DNA of 64,000 bases. Origin: Diphasiastrum complanatum. Lineage: Eukaryota; Streptophyta; Lycopodiopsida; Lycopodiales; Lycopodiaceae. The number at the start of each line of letters is the position of its first letter. The first letter of the stretch is position 1. Under the pieces are notes generated by a model. That model was not told the DNA's origin and ran no database searches. It worked only from the letters and a program-made list of their open reading frames with translations. The stretch is from positions 29,748,107 to 29,812,106 of the forward strand of contig CM055094.1 in assembly GCA_029204225.1 (NCBI GenBank), given 5' to 3'. Shown in pieces: positions 22,894 through 35,149 of this stretch. The translations under genes were made by a program, and so were the position numbers.

Positions 22894-24144
22894 TTTGAAA
22901 CATCTTAAAGAAAAAACTAAATTTCGTGGTGACAAGGTTCTAAAAAAGATTTGGATGCCTCAAAATGATTTAAACTCACTCTTTTCTTTAAATTTCTACG
23001 AATCAGACAACTTGAATTGAAAGTGCTAATAATTTACGTCAGATCTTTCTTTTCAAGACGCAGAAATTATCCTTCTCATGGTTATGGTCATATAGTACCC
23101 CTTAGGATGCAGATCTACAACTTTAGTCAGCATAACTTCTCAAGTCCAGTTCCACTGGGAAATATTAGTTAACATCTCAAGTCCAGTTCCATTGCTAAAA
23201 TTGTGGACTTTGGGTTCTAATAAGCACAAACGTAGAAAGGAAATGAAATGGTCAAAGTGAAATTGATGTGGAGATGCCAGAACATTAAGCTCCATGAAGC
23301 TCCGGCATACCCAAGAAAATATCCCAGCAGATCTTCTCTTGTTTCAGTCCCTCGAACTCATTTTGTTCATTAAGGTTAGCTTTCTGAATTTACAACCGGT
23401 CTTATAATACACGAATTTCAATGAAAGATTTAAGTGCTGAGGCATGTAAATGAAAGTCATCAGAAAAGATCTCGATCTGGTTCCAGTAAATCTTTTTAAT
23501 TTCCTTATCTCGAACCCATCAAGGTTAGCTGTCTGAATTTTAATCAAGATGCATATGCCTCTTTTTTTTTGTAGGGTAGAAAGTGCCAATTTTCAATATG
23601 AAATTAGATTTCTGATTCCTGAAAGGTGCTAATTTTCCATATGAAATCAATAGATTCTCCGTCTACAACAGGTCTTGTATTGTACAACTTTAATTTGTGA
23701 AAGCTTATTGACTGCTGAAACAAGTGAACTTTTGTCATTTAGAAGTCAGCGTGTGAATTTTGTATGCCACCGTAACATCTGCACGTTTGGGGGGCATAAG
23801 ATAAACAGAAGCAGGTCAGAAATCGCTTGCACAGGTATGCAATAAGCATTGTTTCTTTAAGTACTCTTCTTATTCGAGGTTGAATATGCTAAGTATAACT
23901 TTCAGCACTTCATATTTCATGATCTTTTAGATGATGTTTCTCCACCACATAGGAAGGAAACTAAAACAACGGTCTCTATAGCTAATAATCTAACTTTCTC
24001 TTCATGGCTTATGTACTTCAATTCAGCACGGACAAAGCCCGTTTTCATTCTATAAGTATGCATTTAGTCAATAAGAGATCTAGAGGATCTTCATCAGAAG
24101 CGGGCATAGATGCATCGTGCAAGAATTACGGCTGTGATGTTATT
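22894..24144. other. Downstream flank of the metallothionein gene; no gene seen
   Basis: No coding similarity on either strand. There is a short imperfect direct repeat ('aaggttagc.gtctgaattt') at 23371 and 23521. The 3' UTR of the metallothionein gene should lie at its right edge. Confidence 0.4.
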
Positions 24145-24779
24145 CTATTTCTTGCCACAGTCGCAGACCCCTCCATTGGCACACTTATCGCAGTTGTCTT
24201 CTGCCACAGTCCTGGACTTCTTGCCACAATCGCAGACGCCGCCGTTTGCACACTTGTCACAATTCTCAGAGCTCACAGTCTCCATGCGCGACTTCTTGCC
24301 ACAGTCACAGGTTCCGGACGTCTTGCCACAGTCACATGGACCGTTGTCAGCAGCCACAGGGGCATTGGATCCGAAGAAGCTGCAATCATTAAAGCACAAA
24401 TGAACATCAGTAGCCCGAGAAGCGCAATTCGATCTAACTACATGAGAAAGCTGCAGTATAGTACACCCAAACAGGCTGTTAGCATGTTGTTCACCTGTAA
24501 TCTGCAGCTGTGTCTTTCACAAGGAGATCGGTCATGATTCTGCTGCTGCACCTGCACTTCCAACCCACAAATTAGAAATCTCTAAAACATGAATCGGCAA
24601 GAACCCACATGCAATTCCAACAGGGAAAAGAAACCCACATCCTTGATCTATCAGAAATCCTTTCGTCAAGCCTGCATATAATTAGACGTCTCATGGATTA
24701 CATGATATTGAATAACCCACCTGCATGTTGCACTGCAGCCGCACTTGGAGCAGCAGTTGCATGCATTTCCACAAGACAT
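24145..24779 (-). CDS. Metallothionein, three exons, intact
   Basis: Cysteine-rich metal-binding protein, predicted cytosolic, for chelation of copper, zinc or cadmium (role from family knowledge). Exons: 24779-24721 (59 nt), 24551-24495 (57 nt), 24379-24145 (235 nt including TAG); all introns are GT-AG and the sum is 351 nt, 116 residues. Exon 1 encodes MSCGNACNCCSKCGCSATCR, a dense Cys cluster (C-x3-C-x-C-C-x2-C-x-C-x3-C). Exon 2 is the linker (TDLLVKDTAADY). Exon 3 holds CDCGK, CDCGKK and two copies of NCDKCANGGVCDCGKKSR-like modules ending in KK. The repeated C-terminal module makes it longer than the 60-80 residues usual for plant metallothioneins. Start chosen as the first ATG after a TATA box 135 bp upstream. 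No stop or frameshift in any exon. Confidence 0.85.
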
Positions 24780-24913
24780 GATTGATGAGACGGAAGGGGA
24801 TTTGCCTGCCCCTCAAACAAAGACAATACTCGATTTTACGCAAACAAGTTCAGAGAAACACAGATGAAAATTTGAGAGAAGCAATGTGATCGCAACAGGG
24901 AAGCTGAGCTGAA

Positions 24914-24919
24914 CTTATA
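24914..24919 (-). promoter_or_regulatory. TATA box of the metallothionein gene
   Basis: The minus strand reads GTGTATAAGTTC, 135 bp upstream of the ATG, at a spacing that leaves a plausible 5' UTR of about 100 bp. Confidence 0.55.
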
Positions 24920-26358
24920 CACCCGTAGAGATCCTGCAGCCGCTGAACCCAGCTGAATAAGCTTTTAAGGATTCCAGTCTTATTCTGACACGTGTCTGTG
25001 CGGTCATCTATCATCCATCAACTTTACACCTTACGCTGTGCCGTACGACAAAGTTGCGTCTGGACACTCTATGTTGGAATCTTAAGAGGCAAGTATGGCC
25101 AGTGGCTACCCAGGGAAGGTGGATTTAAAATGGAAGGCTGAATCTCCTCTCCAAAGGTGTTTTCCAGGCAGAGCCCCAGGGACCATGAGACCAAGGGGAA
25201 AGGAGAGGAATTTGTTGCGGCCTTTTACCAAAGCATCAAATGTGTACCATCTACCGACAAATGGTTAGCTTGACATCCAAAATATTTAACCACAAATAAA
25301 TAGCTCAGCATGATGCATAGCATCAAATTTGTATGCTAAATGATGAACTTGCCTTAATAAAGATAATGTGTCACATAGCACATCAACCTTTAATTAAAGA
25401 TCATGTCTCATGTGGCATCCAAAGAAGCGTCCACACATATAGGTTTCAATCTTTCATTTATTGCCAACACGACAGTTTTGGTTAAAGCTTTACAACCTTT
25501 TTTTGGGCAAAACTTGGGCACTAGTATATGTTCACAAAATGTACAATACAAACTTCAACAACCCAAGACTGAACTAATCAAATTCTTAGAAAGGGAGGAA
25601 CTATACATTATTGAAAATAAAGCGGACTATTTGCACACCACGCAAGGAGGCAGTCCAATAAGGTAATTAAAGCATACATCAATAGCAGCTAAATTATGTG
25701 TAGAAAATGCGAAAGTATATAGCATCTGAGAGAGGCACTAAGAGCTTGCATACATGCAAAAGGGTCAAGGTAGCTCGATCCATAACCTGCGAATCTCCAA
25801 GATGAATAGAACAAATAGAAAGTGGTGGAGGACCCCTCTAATGACTGTGGAAGTGCATAAAGTCGACCCAGAGGTGCCTGTGACAGTAAAAGAACAAGTT
25901 TCGAAATAGTTTCATCCTCCAATTGGCAAAGTGGACAAAGGCATGATAAAATAGAAAAGGCCATTTGGATTGTAGGGGGAGAGAATTAGAGACGATGCAA
26001 ATAAGCTAAGTACCTAAACTTGCCCAATGAAATAGAGCAGATAGCCGGGAACCTCTTGGCCAAAGCAAAGAGCGGTCAGATAGAGACAAGGGAAGAGCAA
26101 CTTATAAGGTGGAGACATGGGGTAGTTGAAGACGGAGGGCTCAAAATCAAGCATCCACCCCAAGTGAGCCCAAAAAGGGTCTCCACTAAGGTGCAACCCA
26201 AGAGCCGAGAGGGAGGTCAGGTCTACAAGGAAATGTTAAGTGGCAAAAAATGCAAAGTCCGTCAAAATTTGACAAAGGGACACATGGACAAGCTAGTGTG
26301 GTAAGGCCTTTATGGGCTAGGGCAAAGTCACGAAACTAATTGCAAAACTAATAATTCA
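24920..26358. other. No recognisable gene
   Basis: Upstream region of the metallothionein gene followed by AT-rich DNA. The ORFs at 25403-25666, 25689-25964 and 26014-26304 are isolated, overlap on both strands and lack motifs. Confidence 0.4.
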
Positions 26359-26461
26359 TGTGAAAAATATCAACTAGTTTAGTTTAGTCAAATTGAGTTT
26401 ATTTGGCAATTTTGAGGCCAATATGCATTTTCAACTTAGAAATAGACTTTATAAAGTTAAT
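26359..26461 (+). repeat. Left part of an old Copia LTR, split by GypC
   Basis: Starts TGTGAAAAATATCAACTAGTTT and contains GGCAATTTTGAGGCCAATATGC; both blocks match the start of the CopD LTR (TGTGAAAGATTCAACTAGTTT, GGCATATTGAGGCC). The LTR continues to the right of GypC at 39209. Confidence 0.6.
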
Positions 26462-27265
26462 TGTTAGCAACTGTGCTAACACAGAGAAAATAAACAAAAA
26501 GAAATAAAACTCCGTGGCACGTGTTTTGTAAGTCCATGTATGAGTATCTGTCAATAAACTTCAACCATGGCATGTGTTTTGTAAGCCCATGAGTAGAAGC
26601 TTAAATAATAATAAAATAACTTAAACGTAGATTTAAAACTTAGACTTAAGAAACTTAAGATTAGAAATATTTTATCTTAAGTTTTCCTAAGTTAAGAAAC
26701 TTTGAAGTTCTAAATCCTAAGTTAGAAGTTCTAGAAATAGATTAGTCCCATAAGTTAGTAGATACTTATGAAAGACCCTCCTTGCCATAAAAGAAGAGAT
26801 ATTTGCCTTGTAAACAACACTTTGAGATAATGCTAAAATTGCTATATCTTTTGAGATTATCATTCTATTTCTTTGTGTTCCCATTGGAAGGTGCATAGCT
26901 TGAGGAAAGGTGCTCGGGCCTCTTCTTTACTCCTTTTATTGGATTATTGTGGCATGCTTTAATTGTTATTTATTAGTTAGTTGCAATTTATCTTTCAAAC
27001 CCTTTGGGTGTTAATTTAGGTCTTAGTTTAGCAACCTTGCTAGTTGGGTTTGCCTTAGCAAGGATTTTTATTGTTGTTTCTAATTAGCTTAATTTCCGTT
27101 TCGGGCACTAGTTGGGTAAGCCTTAGTGCTCTCATCTTTGTTGATTATTTCCGTATTTCCGTTGAAGCTTGTTGTAGAAACTTAGAAAGTGGACGATCCT
27201 CTACATCCCTATACTACATCCGTAAGTAGATCCAGCCACCGTACGAACTAGAATTACTTCCAACA
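26462..27265 (+). repeat. GypC 5' LTR
   Basis: Starts TGTTAGCAACTGTGCTAACA, which is itself a short inverted repeat (TGTTAGCA/TGCTAACA), and ends TTCCAACA. It aligns with 38417-39208; I estimate about 95 % identity apart from indels of about 16, 10 and 4 bp. Confidence 0.9.
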
Positions 27266-29530
27266 TTGAAAATATAGTAGGAGATGAGGCTTACTCCTTC
27301 TTAGATGGCTTTAGCGGATAAATATGATCCAAATTGCTGAAGAAGATCAACATAAAACCACTTTTTCCACAGAATGGGGAACCTTCTGTTGGAAAGTCAT
27401 GCCCTTTGGTCTCTGCGATGCTCCTAGCACCTTCCAACGTGTTATGCAAGCGACCTTTTCTCAACAGATGGGCGATACCTTAGAGGTTTACTTGGATGAT
27501 TAGGAGCACATTCAGAAGAAACACGCCATCTGTCTGTGCTCAAAAAAATGTTTATCCAATGTCAATGCTCCGACATCTCTCTTATTCCTGAAAAATGCCA
27601 GATCTGGGTAACATATGGTATTGTGTTAGGACATATTATTTCTCGAAATGGCATTTCCACTGACCCAGAAAAGATCCTTATCATTCAAAATTTTCGAAAC
27701 CACATACGATACGTGAAGTTTACTCTTTCCTTGGCCACGCCCACTACTATCGGTGCTTTATTCTCGATTTCGCTAACAAAGCATGCTTAATTTACAAAGT
27801 AGTTGTAGTTCCCAAATAGACGGATGAACAACGTGTCACATTTAGTCAACTCAAAGAAGCTCTTACCAATGCACCCATCCTCCGGGGGCTCCTGATTATT
27901 CTAAAAAATTCCATGTGCATACCGATGCATCCAAGTATGCCATTGGAGCAGTGCTCACCCAACCGAGAGAATTAAAAAAGAACTACCCAATCCGTTTTCT
28001 TAGTCGACAATTGATACCTGTTGAAGTCAATTATACCACTACCGAACATGTACTTGGCAATGGTATATGCGGTTCAGAAATTTCGCCATTATCTTCTAGA
28101 AAAATTTTTTGTGTTCTTCATTGATCATCAAGCACTGTTGTATCTCGTCAACAAGACTTGCACCACAGGCCGTATTACTCGATGTTCCTACTACTGCAAG
28201 AATTTGAGTTTAGGATCGTGGTTCGTAAGGGAGTTTAACATTTTCTAGCAGACCATCTATCCCGAATCCCTAACCTTCCTACCCCTGATCAAGGCGTTAA
28301 TGATGATTTACCAGATGCAATTCTTTTCCAAGTTGACTCTACACTCATATGGGCTAAGGAGATTATAGAATATTCAACTTCAGGGCAAATGGATCCTTCC
28401 TTCTCTAAACCTGAACAACGTGCATTGGTCCTCAAAAATAAACCTTATACGTTAATTGCAAGACAACTCTACAAGCAAGGTTAGATGGAATCATGCGATG
28501 ATGTCTTACTGAAGGTGAAATACCCTCTGTAATTTCCATCACTCATGAAGGTATTGGTGCAGGCCATTTCTCTTTTGAAACAACTGCTAAGAAAATTCTC
28601 TTGGCCGATTTTTGGTGGCCAACACTCTTCAAGGATACACACAATTACACTAAGGCCTGTGATGTCTGCCAATGCACAAAACACTTTCAAAAGACCGACT
28701 ACATGCCTTTACACTCTGTAACCACAGATCAAGCTTTCTAGAAATGGGGGATTGATTATGTCGGACCTATTAGTCCTGTTGCTCGACACACGAAATCTCG
28801 TTACATCATAGTAGCTACAGACTATTGCACCAAATGGGCTGAAGCAAGAGTTGTTCGTAATGCTGACGCTCGTTCTACAGCAAATTTTTTTTATATGAAC
28901 AAATTATAGTTCGTTTCGGATGTCCTCTAGAGCTTAACAGTGATAGGGGTACACCTTTCCTTAACTCTGTCATAGCAGATCTCCTTTTAAAATTTTTTGT
29001 GGTACATCGCAAAAGTTCCCCATACTATTATGATGCAATGGCCAGGCAGAATCCACCAATGAAATCCTATGTGGAATTCTCACCAAAACCGTCAAATCCA
29101 GCCGATCTGATTGGGAACTCAAACTCCATGCTGCTCTCTGGGCTTATCTCACCATCCCAAAGAGAGCTACAAGCTTAACCCCTTTCCAGCTAACATATGG
29201 CCAAGAAGCCATTATGCTCCATATCCCCTCCCTTCGAGTGGCCTATAACCTTGAGCTTGATACTCAACAGAATCTAGCAAACAAGTTTATTCCATCTGGA
29301 GCAACTTTGTGAAACACGACGGATCAGCATCCATGCTCAACAAGTCCACAAACGACGACAAAAAGCGTGGCATGATTGATCATTGAAACTTAGAGACTTC
29401 CAGGTTGGAGATAAGGTCCTGCTATACCAGGCCAAAACCTTCAAAGACAAACTGAAATTTTCTAGCCAAGGACCTTACGTCATTAAAAAAATCTTTGCCT
29501 CTACAACATTAAATTCTTTTGAAAGCTAAA
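27266..29530 (+). pseudogene. GypC pol: reverse transcriptase (partial), RNase H, integrase
   Basis: Ty3/Gypsy pol with many stops and frameshifts. RT begins mid-domain (VGDEAYSFLDGFSG) right at the LTR end, with YLDD at about 27492-27503 and SLIPEKCQIWVTYGIVLGHI at 27580. RNase H: HTDASKYAIGAVLTQPREL (27915), IRFLSRQLIPVEVNYTTTE, FFVFFIDHQALLYLVNK. Integrase: zinc-binding residues around ILLADFWWPTLFKDT and CDVCQC (28590-28680), core start WGIDYVGPISPVARHTKSRY and ATDYCTKWAEARVV (28745-28860), and a C-terminal SSQGPYVIKKIFAS (29463). The RT N-terminus, protease and gag are missing. Confidence 0.85.
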
Positions 29531-29992
29531 CAATAGGCAAGTGATGTATTAACAACAATGACTACAATAGGTGACAATAGAAAGTGGAACTCAACAACAA
29601 GTAACCCAAAGTGATTGGTTCCAGTAGACCAATAAACAAGTATCTAATAATTTAATAAATCCAAAATATGGACCTCCATGACTTTGTGTCTAGAATGAAA
29701 ATATTGAAGATTAGCCCAAACTTCCGCGATGTCACACAAACAAAATTCATGAAATATTTACAACTTCAAAAGAACACGATTTGGAAGTATTGTTTTTACT
29801 TGGAAAATAAGTGGTTAACTTTACTATACACAAAAATATTACCAATGCACTGCACAAAATCAGATAAGTTCAAATACACATTTCTACAACTTTTTAATAT
29901 TCAAATAAATGTCTCATCTCGTAGAAAGTCTCATTTGGCATTCAAAAATCATTAAAAATATAGTACACAAACGTTTTCCAAAAACATCGTCT
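29531..29992. other. Junction region, no recognisable gene
   Basis: Between the integrase tail and the FCP1-like ORF. The plus ORF at 29668-29955 has no motif. It may hold the 3' UTR of the minus-strand gene and the capture breakpoint. Confidence 0.35.
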
Positions 29993-30934
29993 TCAAAGGC
30001 ATCTTTCTCTGTGAAACTTTCTCATCAATTCATGAACATGTGCTAAAACTTGTTGTTCATTAGCTGTCGGCCACATATACCCAACAATAGTAGCTAATAC
30101 CATTGCTTCTCCCCTAGATAGCAATCTCCCTTTACTTTGCCATTGTTCCAATTTCAAGAATTGATCCGCAATCAGTTCTTCAAAAATTGATCTGATTTCG
30201 ATGGAACTTTCTTCACTCTCCTTTCTACAAACAAGGGATGTCAGTCCCTGATGCCATGGTTTTTTCATGACTGGTCGTAAATACCTATATAGTATATGAC
30301 TCTCTGATATTGGTGCCTGACCAATACGATGTGATACTATATAAGATCGAATGTCTTTTTGCATTTTTGTTGTGTCTAGTAATGGCCAAAGCTCTTGCAA
30401 CAAAAAGTCGTCACCACTTTGGCCATCCCAACCAGCAAATACAAATGGAAAGACACAATTTCCTACATGATTCATGCAAGCTTTGTAAGGTGAATTATCA
30501 ATGAGGATTGTGTTTTGATTTTGTAATTTTTTGAAGTGTTTCCAAACACTAGCCAAAGGCTTGAAGCTTGCACAAACATGCTTGTTATCAGGTATCATCA
30601 TACCAGTCTGGTAGCAATTTTCTTGAGACCAGAGCATAAACAATGGCAGCTTGCAACCAAATTTTCGCTCGATGTAGCTATAAGACTTCAAGGTATTTCT
30701 AAATACCATGGTTGACCATATTCCAACTCTGCAAGTTGATGTCAACTTCGCCAAGAACTCTAAGCATCTAGGTCGAAGTTGTGACCATTTTCCCTCGTGA
30801 TAATCAACATTTGACAGAGGAGGCTTTCTATCCCAACGTTTAATTAATACTCCATTCAAATCCAATATAACATATAAAGGTTCAATTCGTGGATCAACAC
30901 AAAAAAAATACCTGGATTGACACAATTCATTCAA
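29993..30934 (-). CDS. FCP1-like phosphatase-fold protein (HAD superfamily), intact ORF
   Basis: 313-codon ORF with an FCP1/NIF-type HAD domain in its first 190 residues. Motif I is LDLNGVL (D25, N27): the first aspartate is kept but the usual second aspartate of DxDxT/V is asparagine. Motif II region is GIWSTM (71-76), a lysine block FKPLASVWKHF (124-134) and motif III ILIDNSPYKA (143-152), then FAGWDGQSGDD (167-176). Residues 200-313 are an unassigned helical tail (ESSIEIRSIFEELIADQFLK). The family dephosphorylates phosphoproteins such as the RNA polymerase II tail; activity here is doubtful because of N27. A splice acceptor (TCAATCCAG) at about 30911 suggests the true coding start is an upstream exon and the ATG at 30934 may be spurious. 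Antisense to GypC; frame undamaged among wrecked neighbours. Confidence 0.7.
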   Translation of the reverse strand: MNELCQSRYFFCVDPRIEPLYVILDLNGVLIKRWDRKPPLSNVDYHEGKWSQLRPRCLEFLAKLTSTCRVGIWSTMVFRNTLKSYSYIERKFGCKLPLFMLWSQENCYQTGMMIPDNKHVCASFKPLASVWKHFKKLQNQNTILIDNSPYKACMNHVGNCVFPFVFAGWDGQSGDDFLLQELWPLLDTTKMQKDIRSYIVSHRIGQAPISESHILYRYLRPVMKKPWHQGLTSLVCRKESEESSIEIRSIFEELIADQFLKLEQWQSKGRLLSRGEAMVLATIVGYMWPTANEQQVLAHVHELMRKFHRERCL

Positions 30935-31916
30935 TGTGTAAAAGCACAGTGTATGAAAAGCAAATAAACAATTATGTCTATTAAAGAAAAAAAATTACTT
31001 TAAGAGAGACAAATGATCAATTGTATCTATTCAAGCAAATAGTTTTCAACATACATAAAAACAAGTCAATGAGAGCAATTAATAACCAAAGCTTAAGCAA
31101 GGCTTTCAGTATATACTTTGCTTCCATCAATTCTCAGCAAGTTTGAAACGCTTGAGTTGGACTCCTCATTATATGTGATATTCAAATCTTCCTCATGTCC
31201 TGGTCTTAATATATTAATAAAGGAAGATTGATCCAATGCCAAAAGTTCTTTTTCATTACCAATAGACGAATCATCGCGACAATGCTTGCTTGAATGTTCT
31301 GTTCATACACACATTGTGCTCAGCTCAAATTTCTAATTGCTCAAAAAAAAAAAACTCAATGCACTCCAAATGTGGCATTATTGACATAAAAAACCATGCA
31401 TTGTATGTATATTCAAGTGTTATTTTCTTAATATATGCACTCCCTTTATATATATAATTTTGTTTTTTAATTGCAATATAAAACTATCGATCGAATCAAA
31501 TCTACACATTACAAGCATGACAGTACATTGCTCTATCTCTCTGTCTTTTTCGATAATTTTTCTCTCTCTCGAAAATATTCTTCTATTACAACGTCTGCTA
31601 AAAGAACTTGCAATTATGCTATACATCAATAATTTATTGTTCTAAAATGTGAAATGTTACTATTAGAAAAATTGTTCTAAAATCTAAAATGTTACTGTTC
31701 ACAACCAAGACTTGTGAAAGTACTAAAACGACCGACGCTTCTTGAGTTCGGATCAACGTTTCAAAAGTAGCATAAAAACATCAACGGCTTCTTCACAAAA
31801 TAAAACCCAACAATAGTATATTTAAAATAGCAACGACTTGAATAGATGACATTATGTACAAAAGAACAAATTGGAAATGCAAATAAAAATATTGTATCAT
31901 ACTTACAACAACTACA

Positions 31917-33030
31917 TTATAATTGTAGCATAACAACCTCATATACTTTCTTGAGGCTTTTCATTTTGTCAAGGTCTTGGTCTCTGTTTGTAATTGGATC
32001 AACTGAATTAATTTGCTCATCGTGGACCACACTAGGACAAACTTCATGAAAAACATCTTGTATACCAGTATTAACATCAACTTCTTCATTGTCAGAATCA
32101 ATTGAAAATGGATCTTTTGGCTGACTAATAGAAGACAACATAGTTTGCAAATTTGGAATCATGTCCACCAGAGATGGTCCCATGGAAGACAAGCTTAAAC
32201 ACCATCTTTGCACGACTCGGCTATGGTTTTTCACCTCACTATAAAATTATCGCAAAAATCCAATATGAGTGGGTGAGTCAACCAAAGATATGACATGTTG
32301 TCGCTTGGTAATGCATGCTCGGCCTAGAAGCCCACCGGTGTAAGCATCAACCACCACTTCAGAGTCATCTACAAGTTCATACAAATTGTGAGATATCTAT
32401 ATGACATATCACAGTTGGTTCATAACAACAAATAAAAATAATATATAAATAATGTTTGAGAAAAAAACAAGCGAGAAGTTAAAACTTGTTAACCATGTAA
32501 TCAGCTTCTCATAAAACAGAGTCGATTTCGAATTGGCATAAAGTGGACCTCCCACCATGCCGACATATTCAAATTTTGGTTTTTCATTAAGAAACGATGT
32601 TGCAACATTTTTTGTAAATTTTTTGAACCGTCCTCATCGTCATCAATGGATGCATGGCTTGCAAACTTAACGTCTTCGATTTCTCGAAAACACAAATCAA
32701 AACCCTTTTGATGCAATTCTTGAAAGGGAAATACCGTCTCAGTAGTAGTTGAAATGAAACACGTCATTATAAAATCTTGGCTTGTTTCCAAAACATCAAA
32801 AGCCATATGATTCAAATATGTATATGTACCAATTTCAACATGAATATTTAATGACAAAGAATTTAATGCTTGCAAACAGGCATACAAGCATTGTGTTGTA
32901 TGGATGAATGCCACCAAATAAAATCTTTCCATTGTAGTTGATTCAACAACTGTATGAAAAAATTTCAAAAATGATTCTTATGGCCAACAATCATTCAAAT
33001 GATGCGATGCATCAACCACAACCAAACTTA
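31917..33030 (-). pseudogene. Methyltransferase-like part of the ParB-like gene
   Basis: Exon 33030-about 32490: KISLVVVDASHHLNDCWP, then FLKFFHTVVESTTMERFYLV and SAWWEVHFMPIRNRLCFM. Intron to the acceptor GAACTTGTAG at about 32371. Next exon: DDSEVVVDAYTGGLLGRACI and TKRQHVISLVDSP, then RVVQRWCLSLSSMGPSLVDM and an acidic tail. The order, a V-V-V-D-A block first and a G-G nucleotide-binding-like loop later followed by a basic/hydrophobic strand, fits N4/N6 DNA methylases of the beta class. DASH would replace the catalytic DPPY and VDAYTGG the DPFxGSG motif. If so it is a degenerate enzyme. The family call is inference from motif order only. Confidence 0.35.
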
Positions 33031-34034
33031 TTTTCTTTTTTATATCTCCAATATGTCCATCTTCCAAGCACTGAACCTATTGCCCATGTACGATATCACC
33101 CATGGCTCAAATGATTACTCAACACCTTATGTTCGTTCAAATCATATTTTGATTTCAAATATGAGTGAACAATTGCAGGCAGGTCAGTTTTTTTAACAGC
33201 CCTTTTGGAGTCTACCTCACACCAAGATGGACAACGGCTACACATATGATCAATAAAATTATTGGAGATTTGATATCTCTTGAGTGCATCTGATTGTGAC
33301 AAACTAACTCCATATTCATCTTTCATATGATCCATTATTGCATTTCCCATGTTTTGTCTGTTTTTTTTTAGATCACAATATTCTTTTAAAGACGTAACAT
33401 TATCAGGAAAATCAGAAGAGTCTTTTTTGTCGAACACAATGGTCCCATTCAGCAAATTATCAAAAAGAATTTCAATCTTAGTCTCAAATAAACCTTGCAA
33501 AGGGCGCACAAGATATGGAGTTATTGATTTCAAATCGTTCTTTGTGCTGGGCCTTAGTTCACCCTTTGAATTCAACAAAGAATCGTCCACCCACTTTCTC
33601 ATTAATTTCATCCTTTTTTTCCATATATTATCAGAAGAAAACAACACACAATAAGATTCCTTTGGCTCTTTCCGTCACATCATGTCTTTCAACATTGATT
33701 TGTAAGCCTAAAATACAAATAATTTGCAATTACATCAGTCACAGTTGTGCATAAAGCTAAACAACAGTAAATATAACAACACAATAAGCTTAAACTGAGC
33801 CTCTACATAAAAACAATGTACCTTCCACTTGTCGCATGTTTGCCCCCCTCCAATCGGTCATTCGAGACGTCCCCAAAATTCCCACTGCATTCGAGCTTGA
33901 TGGAGTAGTTCAGGAAAAGAACTTTTCAGCTTGTATTCATTATTCAGCTCATTCAATGCTCTAGATATCTGAACGCATTCCACGTGAGTCACCTTATGAC
34001 TCAGAATGCGCGCACTGTGTCTGTGGTATTGTTG

Positions 34035-34440
34035 TCACAAACCTCCACAATCTGGAAACTTTTGTGCATCCAAAACTCTCAACAAATTTTTTGCCACTTG
34101 TATTGTATGTTGTCCATCCACAACATAAAATTTTATCTCTGTTGCCTTGTCCTTTAAATTTTTTTTGTCAAACACCTCTACAAACTCCCCAAATTTTGAA
34201 TAAAATGGGATCATATCTGCTGGAGGCAACTTCACCCCAACAGTGTTAAACAACAATCTCTGCAACGCATCACAATAATCTCTATTGAAAGGCCTGTAGT
34301 TATATTGTGTTGGGGGAAGCTCACACTTGGTTACATCAATCTGAATCTCAGTTTGTATACCCAGAGGATACAACTTCTTAAAGGCATCCAATCTCAAATT
34401 TTTTTTTGCAAGTGCATCTTCATCGCATGATTTTGAGGCC
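34035..34440 (-). pseudogene. ParB/Srx-like domain segment
   Basis: Minus-strand reading: KKNLRLDAFKKLYPLGIQTE, IQIDVTKCELPPTQYNYRPF, then a helical stretch and EIKFYVVDGQHTIQVAKNLL. The core V-V-D-G-Q-H-T followed by a helix matches the (D/E)G-x-H/R core of ParB N-terminal-like folds (ParB, Srx), which bind nucleotides and act in partitioning or nuclease roles. The spacing from the 'I-x-I-D-V-T' strand to DGQH (about 70 residues) fits such a domain. It is intact over 120 codons and ends at a TGA (usual tryptophan or glutamine codon nearby). Confidence 0.5.
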
Positions 34441-35149
34441 TTTGATTTTTTTGAGACAACTTAAATCAAAACATCCTTCTTTTCTTCGACACTCTTTTTT
34501 TTGCTCTTTTGCTTTTTTGTGAAGGTGGTTGAAAACTCCTAAGTGAAATTGCGTCCACTGTTGTAACCGCTAAAGTCATATCTGCAAGTGACTCCTGGTG
34601 ATTTTGTCTCTTCGTAGCACTTGTCCCTTCCACTTCTTTACTTCATTGTCCGGACTTTTTTTTTGGAACATAAGGCTAGGATAATTTTGAATTTTGCTTT
34701 TGGCCCTTCGAAAACCTTCAAGTATCCCCTTGTGTGATATATTATATATTTTATTGTCATACAATAGCCAATTCAATCCATAGCAAGAGTTCGGATTTTT
34801 CTGAACATTTGCTACCATCAGCGCAACATCATAATTAACGATACTAGCATAGATCTCAGAATATTTTTCATTTTTCTCAGTAAATATTTTCAAAAATGCA
34901 AAACCACAATCATCAAATTCCTCTTGAATATCCACCACACGTCCACAATTCGTAGTCTTTCCTGTATCAATCCTAAGCGCAAAGAAAAATATGTCTAATT
35001 TGGAGCCGTTCTCAGAAACCTCAAAGTACCACTTATACTTATTGTCAATCTTTACTAAATTATCGATGTCAATCATAAGGGGAACAATGTATTCCTGCAA
35101 ATGATCCATCACTGTAAAAATAGTAGTGTTAGAACTTTTGTTAAAGCTT

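Noticed and set aside
24004-24537. Plus-strand frames opposite the metallothionein exons, one of 177 codons
   Set aside because: They are the antisense of GC-richer exon 3; the minus strand gives a complete gene with splice sites and cysteine motifs.
25403-26304. Several ORFs of 60-94 codons upstream of GypC
   Set aside because: They overlap on both strands, have no homology signature and no splice or promoter support.
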